Part shown: piece by piece, positions 1-7,016 of the stretch
How positions within the stretch are numbered: position 1 is the stretch's first letter
Layout: the number at the start of each line of letters is the position of its first letter
Assembly (NCBI GenBank): GCA_030589055.1
Contig: JAUUWK010000003.1
Coordinates: forward strand, 1 to 24,131
Direction: 5' to 3'
Source of the DNA: Candidatus Bathyarchaeota archaeon
GTDB lineage: Archaea > Thermoproteota > Bathyarchaeia > Bathyarchaeales > Bathycorpusculaceae
DNA length: 24,131 nt
Notes under the pieces: model-generated
What the model saw: the letters and a program-made list of their open reading frames with translations, nothing else
Database searches by the model: none
Told to the model about the DNA's origin: nothing
Program-made: the position numbers and the translations under genes

Positions 1-313
1 CATCTGGTTGCAAATGCAGCTTTTCAATGCTTAGGACTGTTGGCGAGGTCTCTCGGAAGGAAAGCAATGTTGGAACGTATGGAAAGCGAGTTTTGCAAAG
101 TGCAGTTTTTGATTCCAGAACTTCTAGAGATGCGTAATCTAACACCGCCACAGCGCCAATAGACAAGTCTTTCACGTAAGCGACGTCAACACCAGCAACA
201 AACCGGATTTTTTCAGGCAACACATCCTTAAGAATAATCCGCTTAGATAATCGTAACTGTGTTTCACGTGCTTTTTCAATGGAAAAACCAGGTTCGACGT
301 CAACAGCATCCAT
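1..313 (-). CDS. nfi: Endonuclease V, N-terminal part (runs off the left edge)
   Basis: The reading frame opens at ATG 311-313 and stays open to base 1, giving 104 residues of a protein usually about 220 long. It carries the family's two N-terminal signatures: AGVDVAY, with the first metal-binding Asp at residue 43, and FPYVPTLLSFRE at 77-88, containing the wedge Tyr-Pro and the catalytic Glu. The remaining catalytic Asp of the DGHG motif would lie outside the window. Endonuclease V cuts near deoxyinosine in DNA, and in some organisms inosine in RNA. The start lies 10 nt after the translin stop, so the two are probably co-transcribed. Recognition rests on motif memory, but both motifs are close to consensus. 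Confidence 0.9.
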   Translation of the reverse strand, partial: MDAVDVEPGFSIEKARETQLRLSKRIILKDVLPEKIRFVAGVDVAYVKDLSIGAVAVLDYASLEVLESKTALCKTRFPYVPTLLSFRETSPTVLSIEKLHLQPD

Positions 314-323
314 TCTTTTCTAC

Positions 324-983
324 TCATTTACTCTTCGTCGAGTTTGTTAACTTCTTTCTTACGAATGTTTCGAATTTCTTCAAATGTTTTTCTAGCGAGC
401 TTCTCCGCATCTCTTGTGTTATGTCTCCTCGTGTGGCTTCGATGATCCTTCTTGCGACGTCGCATTTTCTTCTAAGTCCAGGAACGAGCATGTAAGCCTC
501 ATCCATACCCATGAGTTCTGTGAATATTTCATCCATTGTTTGTAAGCATTTTCCGCCTTTTTCTACATCTCCCTCTCGCAAAGCATCTAGGGCTAAGCGT
601 CTATACTCTCCTATAACATCGGCTAGTCCAAGCACGTAATCAACCGAAGGGACGTTGATCTCTTCGGGTGTTATGAATCTTGATTCTTCGATTAGGTTTA
701 GAAATATGTTGGCTTCGGAGTATTCTTGGTGTGCAGCGTTGAATAAGCCGCAGTAAATAATCTTCGGATATTTGGTTGAGGCGTCATTAAGCGTCCCAAT
801 GATTTCTTTCGCTTTTTCAATGATCTCTTTAGCTTCATTAAACCGTTTCTGATGAATGAGAAGTATTGCCTGCTTAGAAAGGCTTGTTGCCTTTCGCATG
901 TTTTTCTGGCTTTTTTCCCGCACCTTCTCTTTTTCCTTTAACTCCTTTCTTATTTTTTTCAGAAGAGTTTTTAAAGAAGGCAT
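324..983 (-). CDS. Translin family protein (archaeal translin)
   Basis: A 219-residue all-helical protein. The C-terminal half has the translin signature: DYVLGLADVIGEYRR at about 115-129 and LRRKCDVARRIIE at about 171-183. Translin proteins form octameric rings that bind single-stranded nucleic acid, and some archaeal members act as RNases. The N-terminal 40 residues are Lys/Glu-rich helix. I chose ATG 981-983 because GAGGATG precedes it by about 10 nt and family length fits; a longer frame reaches 1061 but its first 26 residues are hydrophobic and unlike translin. Endonuclease V follows after 10 nt. The family call is strong; a biological role cannot be read from sequence. Confidence 0.87.
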   Translation of the reverse strand: MPSLKTLLKKIRKELKEKEKVREKSQKNMRKATSLSKQAILLIHQKRFNEAKEIIEKAKEIIGTLNDASTKYPKIIYCGLFNAAHQEYSEANIFLNLIEESRFITPEEINVPSVDYVLGLADVIGEYRRLALDALREGDVEKGGKCLQTMDEIFTELMGMDEAYMLVPGLRRKCDVARRIIEATRGDITQEMRRSSLEKHLKKFETFVRKKLTNSTKSK

Positions 984-1146
984 AAACTTGACATCCTCTG
1001 ACACTAAAAGTAGACATGTGAGTATTTTATAGTATTGTTTAACAAACTGACTAGGAGACACGATTTTGCATCCTTTTGTAAAAAACTAGATCTGTAAAAG
1101 AAAAAAATTATCTGAAAATCAGACGGCTTTGTGGTTGTTGGGGCTT

Positions 1147-1353
1147 CTAGCCACTCTCTGTTTCTACTGGTGGTGGTATCCACTTCTCTACTAGCAGCTT
1201 TTTGGCTCCGCCAGGTTTGAACCCCACTTTAACGAATATGGAGTCCGCGCCTTTGAATGGGAACATGCTGTCTTCAGCTAAGTCCTTCGGTAGGTAGATC
1301 AAGTATTTGCCGTCTTTTCTTCTGAATAGGCGTCCTCTTCCATCGTTTACCAT
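1147..1353 (-). CDS. Small conserved basic protein, function unknown
   Basis: A 68-residue protein opening MVNDGRGRLFRRKDGKYLIY with a Pro-rich tail (IPPPVETESG). Alternating hydrophobic and charged residues (KYLIYLPKDL, DSIFVKVGFK, KKLLVEKW) suggest a small beta-rich fold, perhaps a nucleic-acid-binding or SpoVT/AbrB-like barrel, but I do not recognise the family. The ATG is preceded by AGGTG about 8 nt upstream and by the A+T-rich TTAAATTG further up, which could be the TATA element. It stands alone between translin and Taw1. It is kept as real because of the SD motif, orderly composition and intergenic position. Confidence 0.6.
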   Translation of the reverse strand: MVNDGRGRLFRRKDGKYLIYLPKDLAEDSMFPFKGADSIFVKVGFKPGGAKKLLVEKWIPPPVETESG

Positions 1354-1480
1354 TTTGGCAACACCTAGCTCAATTTAAGGTTTAAGACTTCGGACTAAAA
1401 AATGAGCAAAGGTGTTATTTAACCTTTATTATTAGCTGAGACAAATAGCTTAATCTGAACTAGAATCCAAGTCAAGTGAA

Positions 1481-2479
1481 TTATTTGCGACAAAATTCAT
1501 GATCATCAAACCTAATAGGCTTTTCAAGTCTGCTCAGCAGTGCCACCCGGCTTTCTTTCGATTCATCGATTATGTTGTAACCGGTCTCCTTTGCCAACCG
1601 CATCGCAAACTCGCGTATTTCACTGTGACTCGGCATGTTATCGTAGCTCAAACGTAGCCTAGAGAATCCAACGTGCATGTAAGCTTTAGGCTCAACGTAT
1701 GTTGAATTAGCTTTTTCAATCAGTTTTGAGTAGCCCTCTACGTTTTTCATGTTCAAACCGCGCACAGATGTTATTCGAATAACCTTTGGACATTTGAAGC
1801 TTGGTAAAAGCTCTAAGGTTTTGTTAAGTTTCTCCCAAGCTTTCGGGATCTGTGGGCGGCAAATCTGCATGTACGTTTCTTTGTCTGGAGCACAAACAGA
1901 AATGTAAAGTTGTGTAGGTTCTTCACTTAATTCCGCTAAGGCTGAGGGCACTGTTCCATTAGACACTAGAAACGTGGTGAATCCTCTTCTGTGGAAGGCT
2001 TTAATTAGTTCTCCTATTGGCTTATAGAGTGTCGGCTCACCGGTCAAGCTTATGGCTGCATGTCTAGGAGTTAATGCTTCTTTTAATTTTCGCCGGTTTG
2101 TTTTGGGATTTCCCTTGTATCCGCTTAATATTTTAAGTTGCGCTTTGATGCTTCCTTCAACAATCTTTTCTGGGGAATCCCATGTTGGCAATTTCATCTC
2201 GTTCCACGTTGCTCCCAAGTCGCCGCTTTGAGCTCTCCAACAGAATAGGCACTGTTGTGTACAGTAGAAAAGAGCTGGCGTCATCTGTATGCATTGATGA
2301 GTTTTTATTCCGTAGAACTTCTGTTTGTAGCATGGCCTGTCATGAATTATGGTTTCGTAGAGCCATCTGCATCTTTTAACTGCTGAATGCTCACCGACAA
2401 GGTGATACTTCTGCTTCTTTAATGCTTGTACAAGCGAAGACGGAACTAAAGTCTCCAAAGTGTCACTTTCCCAAATCAT
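1481..2479 (-). CDS. taw1: Taw1: tRNA(Phe) 4-demethylwyosine synthase (radical SAM)
   Basis: A 332-residue radical-SAM enzyme that converts N1-methylguanosine-37 of tRNA-Phe to 4-demethylwyosine using pyruvate. The CX3CX2C cluster motif is CTQQCLFC (Cys 73, 77, 80). The three extra N-terminal Cys that bind a second Fe-S cluster in Taw1 are also present (Cys 37, 50, 63, the last in THQCIQ). Other family blocks: ISLTGEPTLY, FLVSNG, YMHVGFSRLRL and ESRVALL near the end. A longer frame reaches 2527, but a symmetrical TATA box at 2514-2525 overlaps that first codon, so transcription should start near 2493; ATG 2477-2479 is the first sensible start and matches the short N-terminus of characterised archaeal Taw1. 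Confidence 0.95.
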   Translation of the reverse strand: MIWESDTLETLVPSSLVQALKKQKYHLVGEHSAVKRCRWLYETIIHDRPCYKQKFYGIKTHQCIQMTPALFYCTQQCLFCWRAQSGDLGATWNEMKLPTWDSPEKIVEGSIKAQLKILSGYKGNPKTNRRKLKEALTPRHAAISLTGEPTLYKPIGELIKAFHRRGFTTFLVSNGTVPSALAELSEEPTQLYISVCAPDKETYMQICRPQIPKAWEKLNKTLELLPSFKCPKVIRITSVRGLNMKNVEGYSKLIEKANSTYVEPKAYMHVGFSRLRLSYDNMPSHSEIREFAMRLAKETGYNIIDESKESRVALLSRLEKPIRFDDHEFCRK

Positions 2480-2513
2480 GATGTATGCTTTTCGAAACAT
2501 AAGACAGCAAACT

Positions 2514-2525
2514 GTTTTATAAAAC
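2514..2525 (-). promoter_or_regulatory. TATA box of taw1
   Basis: GTTTTATAAAAC is a perfect 12-bp palindrome resembling the archaeal TATA box. Placed about 25 nt upstream of a start near 2493, it leaves a leader of roughly 14 nt before ATG 2479 and excludes the upstream in-frame starts. Position and composition are seen; promoter function is inferred. Confidence 0.6.
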
Positions 2526-2527
2526 AA

Positions 2528-2847
2528 CCTAACTTCTCAAAGACGCTTCATATAGGCTCATGAAAATGACTTTATGGATACGCATTTGGATAATGAAGCT
2601 TGAGTGTTTTCCGGATTTCTATGAATAGATGACATTTATCAATATCTTGGTCTTCTTGGAATAGCGCGCGCATATTCTATACGAGAAAATATACTATGCA
2701 ACATTAGATTAACTCTTGAACAAACAATCAAAGAACTAAAACTCACGACGTGTGATGCGTGTATAATGAAGAGTGGATATCTGTTTCCGAATTTTTTTCG
2801 GGTTATCCCCCGCAAATCCCTTTTTTCTGCTTTTGCAATGGTTCGTG
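2528..2847. other. Gene-poor stretch with a degraded open frame
   Basis: No convincing gene. On the plus strand one frame is open from about 2626 to 2859 (reading IDDIYQYLGLLGIARAYSIR near its start), but it follows a TGA, has no ATG for the first 45 or so codons, lacks an SD motif and matches no family I know. It could be a gene relic. A run of seven T at about 2792-2798 followed by CGGG interrupts the region. Confidence 0.4.
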
Positions 2848-3010
2848 TTACTTTTTAGCCGGTTTGTCCAGTATAGTACCAAAAAGCCGTGCTACTTGAA
2901 CACCTGCTAGGAGTCCGAGAAGCAAGCTCTTGAGGCTAGCCGAGTAGTAATGAGCAGTGGTAGGTTCAAGATTTTTGGTTTCTTTCAGCCAAGTTCGAAA
3001 GTTTTTGATT
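2848..3010 (-). pseudogene. Frameshifted C-terminal tail of the 2985-3251 gene
   Basis: In another minus frame an open stretch ends at TAA 2848-2850. It has no ATG, GTG or TTG codon before its hydrophobic segment, so it is unlikely to be translated alone. It reads NFRTWLKETKNLEP, then HYYSASLKSLL, then the helix GLLAGVQVARLFGTILDK, then PAKK. Adding one base to the five-T run at 3002-3006 (plus strand) joins it to the upstream frame and gives a continuous 134-residue protein with a C-terminal membrane or amphipathic helix. The join is inferred from reading-frame logic; both halves look protein-like. Confidence 0.6.
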
Positions 3011-3251
3011 TCTCTTTCAACTTTTGTCTGTGTTCTCTTTTGCCCTTGAGATCGGCCTTGTCGAAGTTCTCTCTGCTTATTCTAATTGTATCGGCGATGG
3101 TTCTCTGGCTATATTCCTCGTATAGTTCAAAGCTTCTTGGACGGCGCTCTTGAATATATGCTTCAAGTTCAGCCATAAATTCTTCTGTTTTTGGTTGCAT
3201 GAGCGAAGCTTTCAGTTCTCGGTATATCTTGTTTATGAATGTTCTATTCAT
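2985..3251 (-). CDS. Hypothetical charged helical protein (probably truncated by frameshift)
   Basis: From ATG 3249-3251 the frame gives 88 residues, rich in Lys, Arg and Glu, predicted mostly helical (TEEFMAELEAYIQERRPRSF, then ISRENFDKADLKGKREHRQK). A TTG start 24 nt further up is possible, but no SD motif decides. CATATAGAG at about 3290-3300 may be its TATA element. The last 6 residues (TFELG) are probably an artefact of a lost base, since the conserved-looking protein continues in another frame to 2848. No family recognised. Confidence 0.5.
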   Translation of the reverse strand: MNRTFINKIYRELKASLMQPKTEEFMAELEAYIQERRPRSFELYEEYSQRTIADTIRISRENFDKADLKGKREHRQKLKEKSKTFELG

Positions 3252-3365
3252 ATTCAGTTTCCATAACAAAGACAAGTAGCTAACTAGTCAGCTCTATATG
3301 CATGCGCATCAAGAGTAAAGCTAAAGAGTAGATGTAGTCTCTATGAGGTTGCAGGAAGGAGCAAA

Positions 3366-3920
3366 ATGGAATCGGTAGTTTATGCATTTATATTAATTGC
3401 TTTGATTGGAGGAGTAGTCGTCGGATATGTTGTGGGTTCGATGACCTGCCCAAACCAAGGTTTGGAACTTGAGTTTCAGCTCTCGGAACTTCAAGAAAGA
3501 GTTGCCGCACAAGACATTCAGATAGAGGGTCTTCAGGAGGAAATTGATGAAGCTCACAGCTGGATGACATTATCAATAGAAGGGATAGAATGGGACGTTC
3601 CTAGCGGCAGGATAGCAGTACTTGCCAAGAACGGAGGACGTGTGGCAGTAGAAATTGAATCGGTGAGCTTAGCTCTCATAATTTCTAGTGTTTGGTATAC
3701 AGACACGAGTGATGACGCAACTGGGACAATTGACCCTGGAGATACTGAGAGTCTCATGTGGACCAGAACCGATGCTTCAGCACCGTCTGGGTACCCTGGA
3801 CCTATTGAGATACCAGATGAACCTGAGCGCTATTATTTCTATGTGATCAGACTTAACTCTACTCTGGGTTTCTACTACGAAACATTTGCGTATCCCCCGT
3901 TGGAAGAGCCTATCGAATAG
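3366..3920 (+). CDS. Membrane-anchored coiled-coil protein, function unknown
   Basis: 184 residues. One N-terminal transmembrane segment (about 5-25, VVYAFILIALIGGVVVGYVV) is followed by a coiled coil (about 33-62: LELEFQLSELQERVAAQDIQ and on) and a beta-rich C-terminal domain of about 110 residues (SIEGIEWDVPSGRIAVLAKN, later RYYFYVIRLNSTLGFYYETF) that should lie outside the cell. The beta domain recalls archaeal pilin- or CARDB-like sandwiches but has no motif I can name. The start is well fixed: GGAAGGAG lies about 5 nt before ATG 3366. It is monocistronic, followed by a recombinase relic. Confidence 0.7.
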   Translation: MESVVYAFILIALIGGVVVGYVVGSMTCPNQGLELEFQLSELQERVAAQDIQIEGLQEEIDEAHSWMTLSIEGIEWDVPSGRIAVLAKNGGRVAVEIESVSLALIISSVWYTDTSDDATGTIDPGDTESLMWTRTDASAPSGYPGPIEIPDEPERYYFYVIRLNSTLGFYYETFAYPPLEEPIE

Positions 3921-3949
3921 TGCGTGTGTACTAATGTCTTGAGCCTTTT

Positions 3950-4124
3950 TCGTCCCACATGTTGAATGCACGCGTTTATCTGCAGCCAACTTGTAGACTT
4001 CGAAAGCGATGAGTTTGATTCCGCAATCGCATAGAGCGTGGAGGAAGCCCAAAAATTTATAGAAGTAGGCTTCGAATACCTCTGCGAAATGAATAAAGCA
4101 AAGATCTTCAGAAAGCGAAAGTAA
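3950..4124 (+). pseudogene. Relic of a tyrosine recombinase (integrase) C-terminus
   Basis: Two overlapping plus frames together spell the end of an archaeal tyrosine recombinase. The first (3950-3979) reads SSHMLNARVY, where Tyr (3977-3979) would be the catalytic residue. The second (from about 3984) reads SQLVDFESDEFDSAIA, an in-frame TAG at 4032-4034, then SVEEAQKFIEVGFEYLCE and a terminal FRKRK before TAA 4122-4124. The layout Tyr-x-Gln-Leu, acidic block, VEEAQ, GFEY, FRKRK is what I remember from archaeal integrase C-termini. One frameshift, one amber codon and loss of the upstream catalytic domain make it non-functional. Family recall is unverified. Confidence 0.6.
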
Positions 4125-4159
4125 AAGATAAAGATGAAAAAACAAAGGTAAAGTTTAAA

Positions 4160-6283
4160 ATGTTCCTAGTGTTAGAAGTGTTCACAACCTTGAATAGGAT
4201 TAACGAGGGAAAATATTTGACGAAGCCTCTGCTCACAAGAATGACATCCTTAACGATCTTGTTACTTATTTTAACATTGACTGTAATAACCTTCTCACTT
4301 TTGCCAAACGCGAAAGCTGAAACGGAAATAATCTCTATAACACCTTCTTCGGGGTATGTTGGAACAACTGTTCAGCTAAGGGCTACCATAGACACTGAAA
4401 ATGGGCAGTACATAATACGATTTGACGAAGTTGACATTAAGCGTGGAAACGCGACGGTGTATGAAATAGACGTATCATTTAATGTTACCGACACCTTCAC
4501 AGGTGATCATAACGTAACAGTTATTGATGTGATAGCAGGAGAAAGTGACACGGTGACATTCACGGTTTTAGCATCGTACTCCCTTAAAATTGATGTTCCG
4601 GATTCGCCGAAACAGCTGCAAGAGGGTGACCCGGTGCCGATTTTTGTGAATGTAACCAGAGGAGAATTTAACAAAACACTTGTTGTGAACATTACAGTTC
4701 AGTCTCCCACTAATGCATCATATTGGAATTTGATCAACGTTAATACATCGGATGTTGGAAGCGGCAACGCAACAGTGATCTATCCAGAGGATTTTTCGGT
4801 AGACGCCAACACCAACTTCACTGGGGAATATGAAGTGTTCTTTAATGACACACTTGCGACTGGATTTTTCACGATAGGATTAACAAACTCCACAGAATAT
4901 CATAGGTTGCAACTTGTAGATATTAAGGCGGTTGGTTACAAGCCATACGAGAATGTTACAATCACGATTAGCTGTGGAGAGGAGGTGGTTTATCCTCCGG
5001 ATGAGAACGTAACCGCAACTGAAGAGGGCATAATTCACAGAAACTGGCCTGTTCCTAAAAACGCTTCAATCGGCATCTATACCCTTAACATTACGTCTAT
5101 GTCACCAAACGCAACTATCGCAACTAAAAAAGAACCTTCCGACATCCAAGACTTCACCGTTCCGGGATTCGACATTAACGTAACTACGAGAAATCTCGCT
5201 GGAGAACCTGTGCGAAACGTTGATGTTCAAGCTTTTGAGGAGGGCAAATCGGTTGATAACGCAACAAGCAATGCGGAAGGTTTAGTTATTCTGAAGCTTG
5301 AAGTTGGGAATTACATGTGTGAGGCCTACTACAAAAACGAGACAGTTGGTATCCTATGGGTAAATGTTACCCAGGAAGTCTCGTTGGATTTTTACTGTAA
5401 CTTAACAAACTTGAGAATATTCGTTAAAGATAAGGCTGAACACAGCATTCCAGAAGTCAAACTAATTTTGATACAGGAGAATGAAATGTTTGAAAACACC
5501 ACAGACATCGATGGGATAGCAGTTGCACATTCCCTGTTACCTAGCGTCACTTATACTTTGAATGCCTCACGGTACGACGACGTGCACTTTAACACAACCA
5601 TCATTTCGCAATTGCCAACAACCGATTGGTTCAACCTAACAGTCATCTGCCCAACATTAACATTACAAGTTAATGTCACAGACGCAAGTGATCAGCCAAT
5701 TCATAACGCAACAGTGAAGATCAAGGAATTGATGGGTGGGCTCCATTATGAAGGAAATACTGTTAATGGGACAGTCTTCCTTAATTGTACTTTCGGCAAA
5801 TACAATGTTGAAGTTTATACGAACGGAATAAAAATGAATAGAACCACCATCGATTTGTTCAAAAACAAAAGCTTACTCATAAACTGCAGATACTACGGCT
5901 TAACAGTCTACGTTAAGATTGTCGACTATTTTGGACAGCCAATTCCAAACGCAAATGTAACGTTGCAACGAGAAGGTCTACCTCCACGTTCAAACAGAAC
6001 AGAATCCAACGGAGTTGCCACATTTGGCAGTGTTATCGGCGGGAGCTTACAAATAACCATTTATCTAAATGACCAAACACAAGCGTTCACGGGAAAAACG
6101 TACAGTGTTGAGAAATCAACAACTATTACAATGGGAATAGAAAGGTATGTGCTGATAGCTGGCGTTCTTGTTGAAACAAGCCATTTGACAACCGCATTAA
6201 TAATTGCAGCAGCTTTAATACTAATTCTTTCGATAGAGATTTACAGAAGAAAACATCTTAGATCGCAGAAAAGTCCAAGCTAG
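4160..6283 (+). CDS. Large N-glycosylated surface protein with Ig-like and carboxypeptidase-regulatory-like repeats
   Basis: 707 residues. A hydrophobic signal segment (about 28-50: MTSLTILLLILTLTVITFSL) ends at NAKAE, a likely cleavage site. An IPT/TIG-like beta domain follows (ITPSSGYVGTTVQLRA). From about residue 335 there are four tandem beta-sandwich repeats, each with the pattern D-x-x-G/D-x-P-(I/V)-x-N-A/V-x-V (AGEPVRNVDV, SDQPIHNATV, FGQPIPNANV and a weaker one). A transmembrane helix (about 675-697) and basic tail RRKHLR anchor the C-terminus. More than 30 Asn-x-Ser/Thr sequons occur. ATG 4160 has AAAGGTAAAG about 8 nt upstream; ATG 4241, at the signal peptide itself, is an alternative. 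Probably a cell-surface or S-layer-associated protein; ligand unknown. Confidence 0.8.
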   Translation: MFLVLEVFTTLNRINEGKYLTKPLLTRMTSLTILLLILTLTVITFSLLPNAKAETEIISITPSSGYVGTTVQLRATIDTENGQYIIRFDEVDIKRGNATVYEIDVSFNVTDTFTGDHNVTVIDVIAGESDTVTFTVLASYSLKIDVPDSPKQLQEGDPVPIFVNVTRGEFNKTLVVNITVQSPTNASYWNLINVNTSDVGSGNATVIYPEDFSVDANTNFTGEYEVFFNDTLATGFFTIGLTNSTEYHRLQLVDIKAVGYKPYENVTITISCGEEVVYPPDENVTATEEGIIHRNWPVPKNASIGIYTLNITSMSPNATIATKKEPSDIQDFTVPGFDINVTTRNLAGEPVRNVDVQAFEEGKSVDNATSNAEGLVILKLEVGNYMCEAYYKNETVGILWVNVTQEVSLDFYCNLTNLRIFVKDKAEHSIPEVKLILIQENEMFENTTDIDGIAVAHSLLPSVTYTLNASRYDDVHFNTTIISQLPTTDWFNLTVICPTLTLQVNVTDASDQPIHNATVKIKELMGGLHYEGNTVNGTVFLNCTFGKYNVEVYTNGIKMNRTTIDLFKNKSLLINCRYYGLTVYVKIVDYFGQPIPNANVTLQREGLPPRSNRTESNGVATFGSVIGGSLQITIYLNDQTQAFTGKTYSVEKSTTITMGIERYVLIAGVLVETSHLTTALIIAAALILILSIEIYRRKHLRSQKSPS

Positions 6284-6393
6284 AGCTAGAATAAGGAGTT
6301 TGAGAGAAAAAACTTTATATCAACCTTGCAAAATTACTTATTAAACAAGTAATGCGACAATAGTAAAGTTTTGTTACCGGATGATAAAAGGTT

Positions 6394-6690
6394 GTGCTTG
6401 TATTGGCTCAAGCGAAGCAATGTTCTTCTACCTGTAAATTCTTTAGGTGTGCAAAAAAAGCTGCTGTCTACCGTCGAGATGGCGTATGGTGCAGATGGAC
6501 AGAGGACATGTGCAATGTTACAAACTGTACATATGCTATGTGTGTGAAGAGACAACTTCTTCCAGAAGGAATCTGCGGAGAAACCGTGAAAAGGAAAACA
6601 ACTGAAAAAAAGCCGGAAGAGGTTATCGGTCCAACAATAAAGCTACGTGGAAAGACCCTGCGTAGGATCGGAGAAAAAGAAATCTTCTGA
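6394..6690 (+). CDS. Small Cys-rich protein, probably metal-binding
   Basis: 98 residues with eight Cys in the first 61 (QCSSTCKFFRCAKK, VWCRWTEDMCNVTNCTYAMC and GIC), then a charged tail TVKRKTTEKKPEE and a basic end KTLRRIGEKEIF. The spacing suggests a Zn or Fe-S site rather than a secreted disulfide protein, since there is no signal peptide. I do not recognise the family. GTG 6394 abuts the SD AAAAGG (6386-6391); TTG 6403, 9 nt after nothing but spacer from that motif's TT, is an equally good start. A TATA-like ACTTTATATC lies near 6310-6320. It stands alone between the surface protein and rpo12. Confidence 0.65.
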   Translation: MLVLAQAKQCSSTCKFFRCAKKAAVYRRDGVWCRWTEDMCNVTNCTYAMCVKRQLLPEGICGETVKRKTTEKKPEEVIGPTIKLRGKTLRRIGEKEIF

Positions 6691-6764
6691 AATCACTGTT
6701 TTCAACAGTCAGCCAAATTAAGACTTAGAGGAATTAGACCGTTCATTTACTAATTAGTATCACC

Positions 6765-6935
6765 TTATTCTGCTGAAACACGTTTGACAACAGGCGGTCT
6801 AATCTTTTTCAAAACTCTGTACCCGCAGACAATGCATTTAATTTCTCCGCCGCGGAGTTCTATTTCTTCTAAAGGAACCTTTGCCCCGCATCTTATGCAT
6901 TCGTAAACAATCCCTGTGGTTTCCTTCTTCTCCAT
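6765..6935 (-). CDS. rpo12: DNA-directed RNA polymerase subunit Rpo12 (P)
   Basis: 56 residues, the normal size for this zinc-ribbon subunit of archaeal RNA polymerase (homologous to eukaryotic Rpb12). It shows YECIRCGAKV and IKCIVCGYRVLKKIRPP: two CxxC pairs about 18 residues apart followed by the hallmark CGYRVL-K-RPP block. The frame is open much further upstream, to 7274, but ATG 6933-6935 has AGAGGA 8 nt upstream and a TATA box at 6971-6980, so the extension is spurious. Diverges from the Trm5-family gene. Confidence 0.93.
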   Translation of the reverse strand: MEKKETTGIVYECIRCGAKVPLEEIELRGGEIKCIVCGYRVLKKIRPPVVKRVSAE

Positions 6936-6970
6936 GAGCGTTTCCTCTTTTACAAACGAGTATTGCTCCA

Positions 6971-6980
6971 CTTTAAAAAG
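6971..6980. promoter_or_regulatory. TATA box apparently shared by rpo12 and the trm5-family gene
   Basis: CTTTAAAAAG reads as CTTTTTAAAG on the other strand and so resembles a TATA box both ways. Its centre is 40-41 nt from both start codons (6935 minus, 7017 plus). A start 25 nt out on either side leaves a leader of about 15 nt, each carrying an SD motif (AGAGGA; GAGAGGA). The 81-nt gap holds no second equally good TATA box. Confidence 0.5.
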
Positions 6981-7016
6981 GTTTTCAATAAATACTATAC
7001 TGAGAGAGGATTGGTT

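Noticed and set aside
4032..4034. TAG in the integrase relic as a pyrrolysine codon
   Set aside because: The same relic has a frameshift and has lost its catalytic domain, so decay explains the TAG.
3777..4145. 122-codon minus-strand open frame
   Set aside because: It is the antisense of the coiled-coil protein's end and of the integrase relic; no SD and odd composition.
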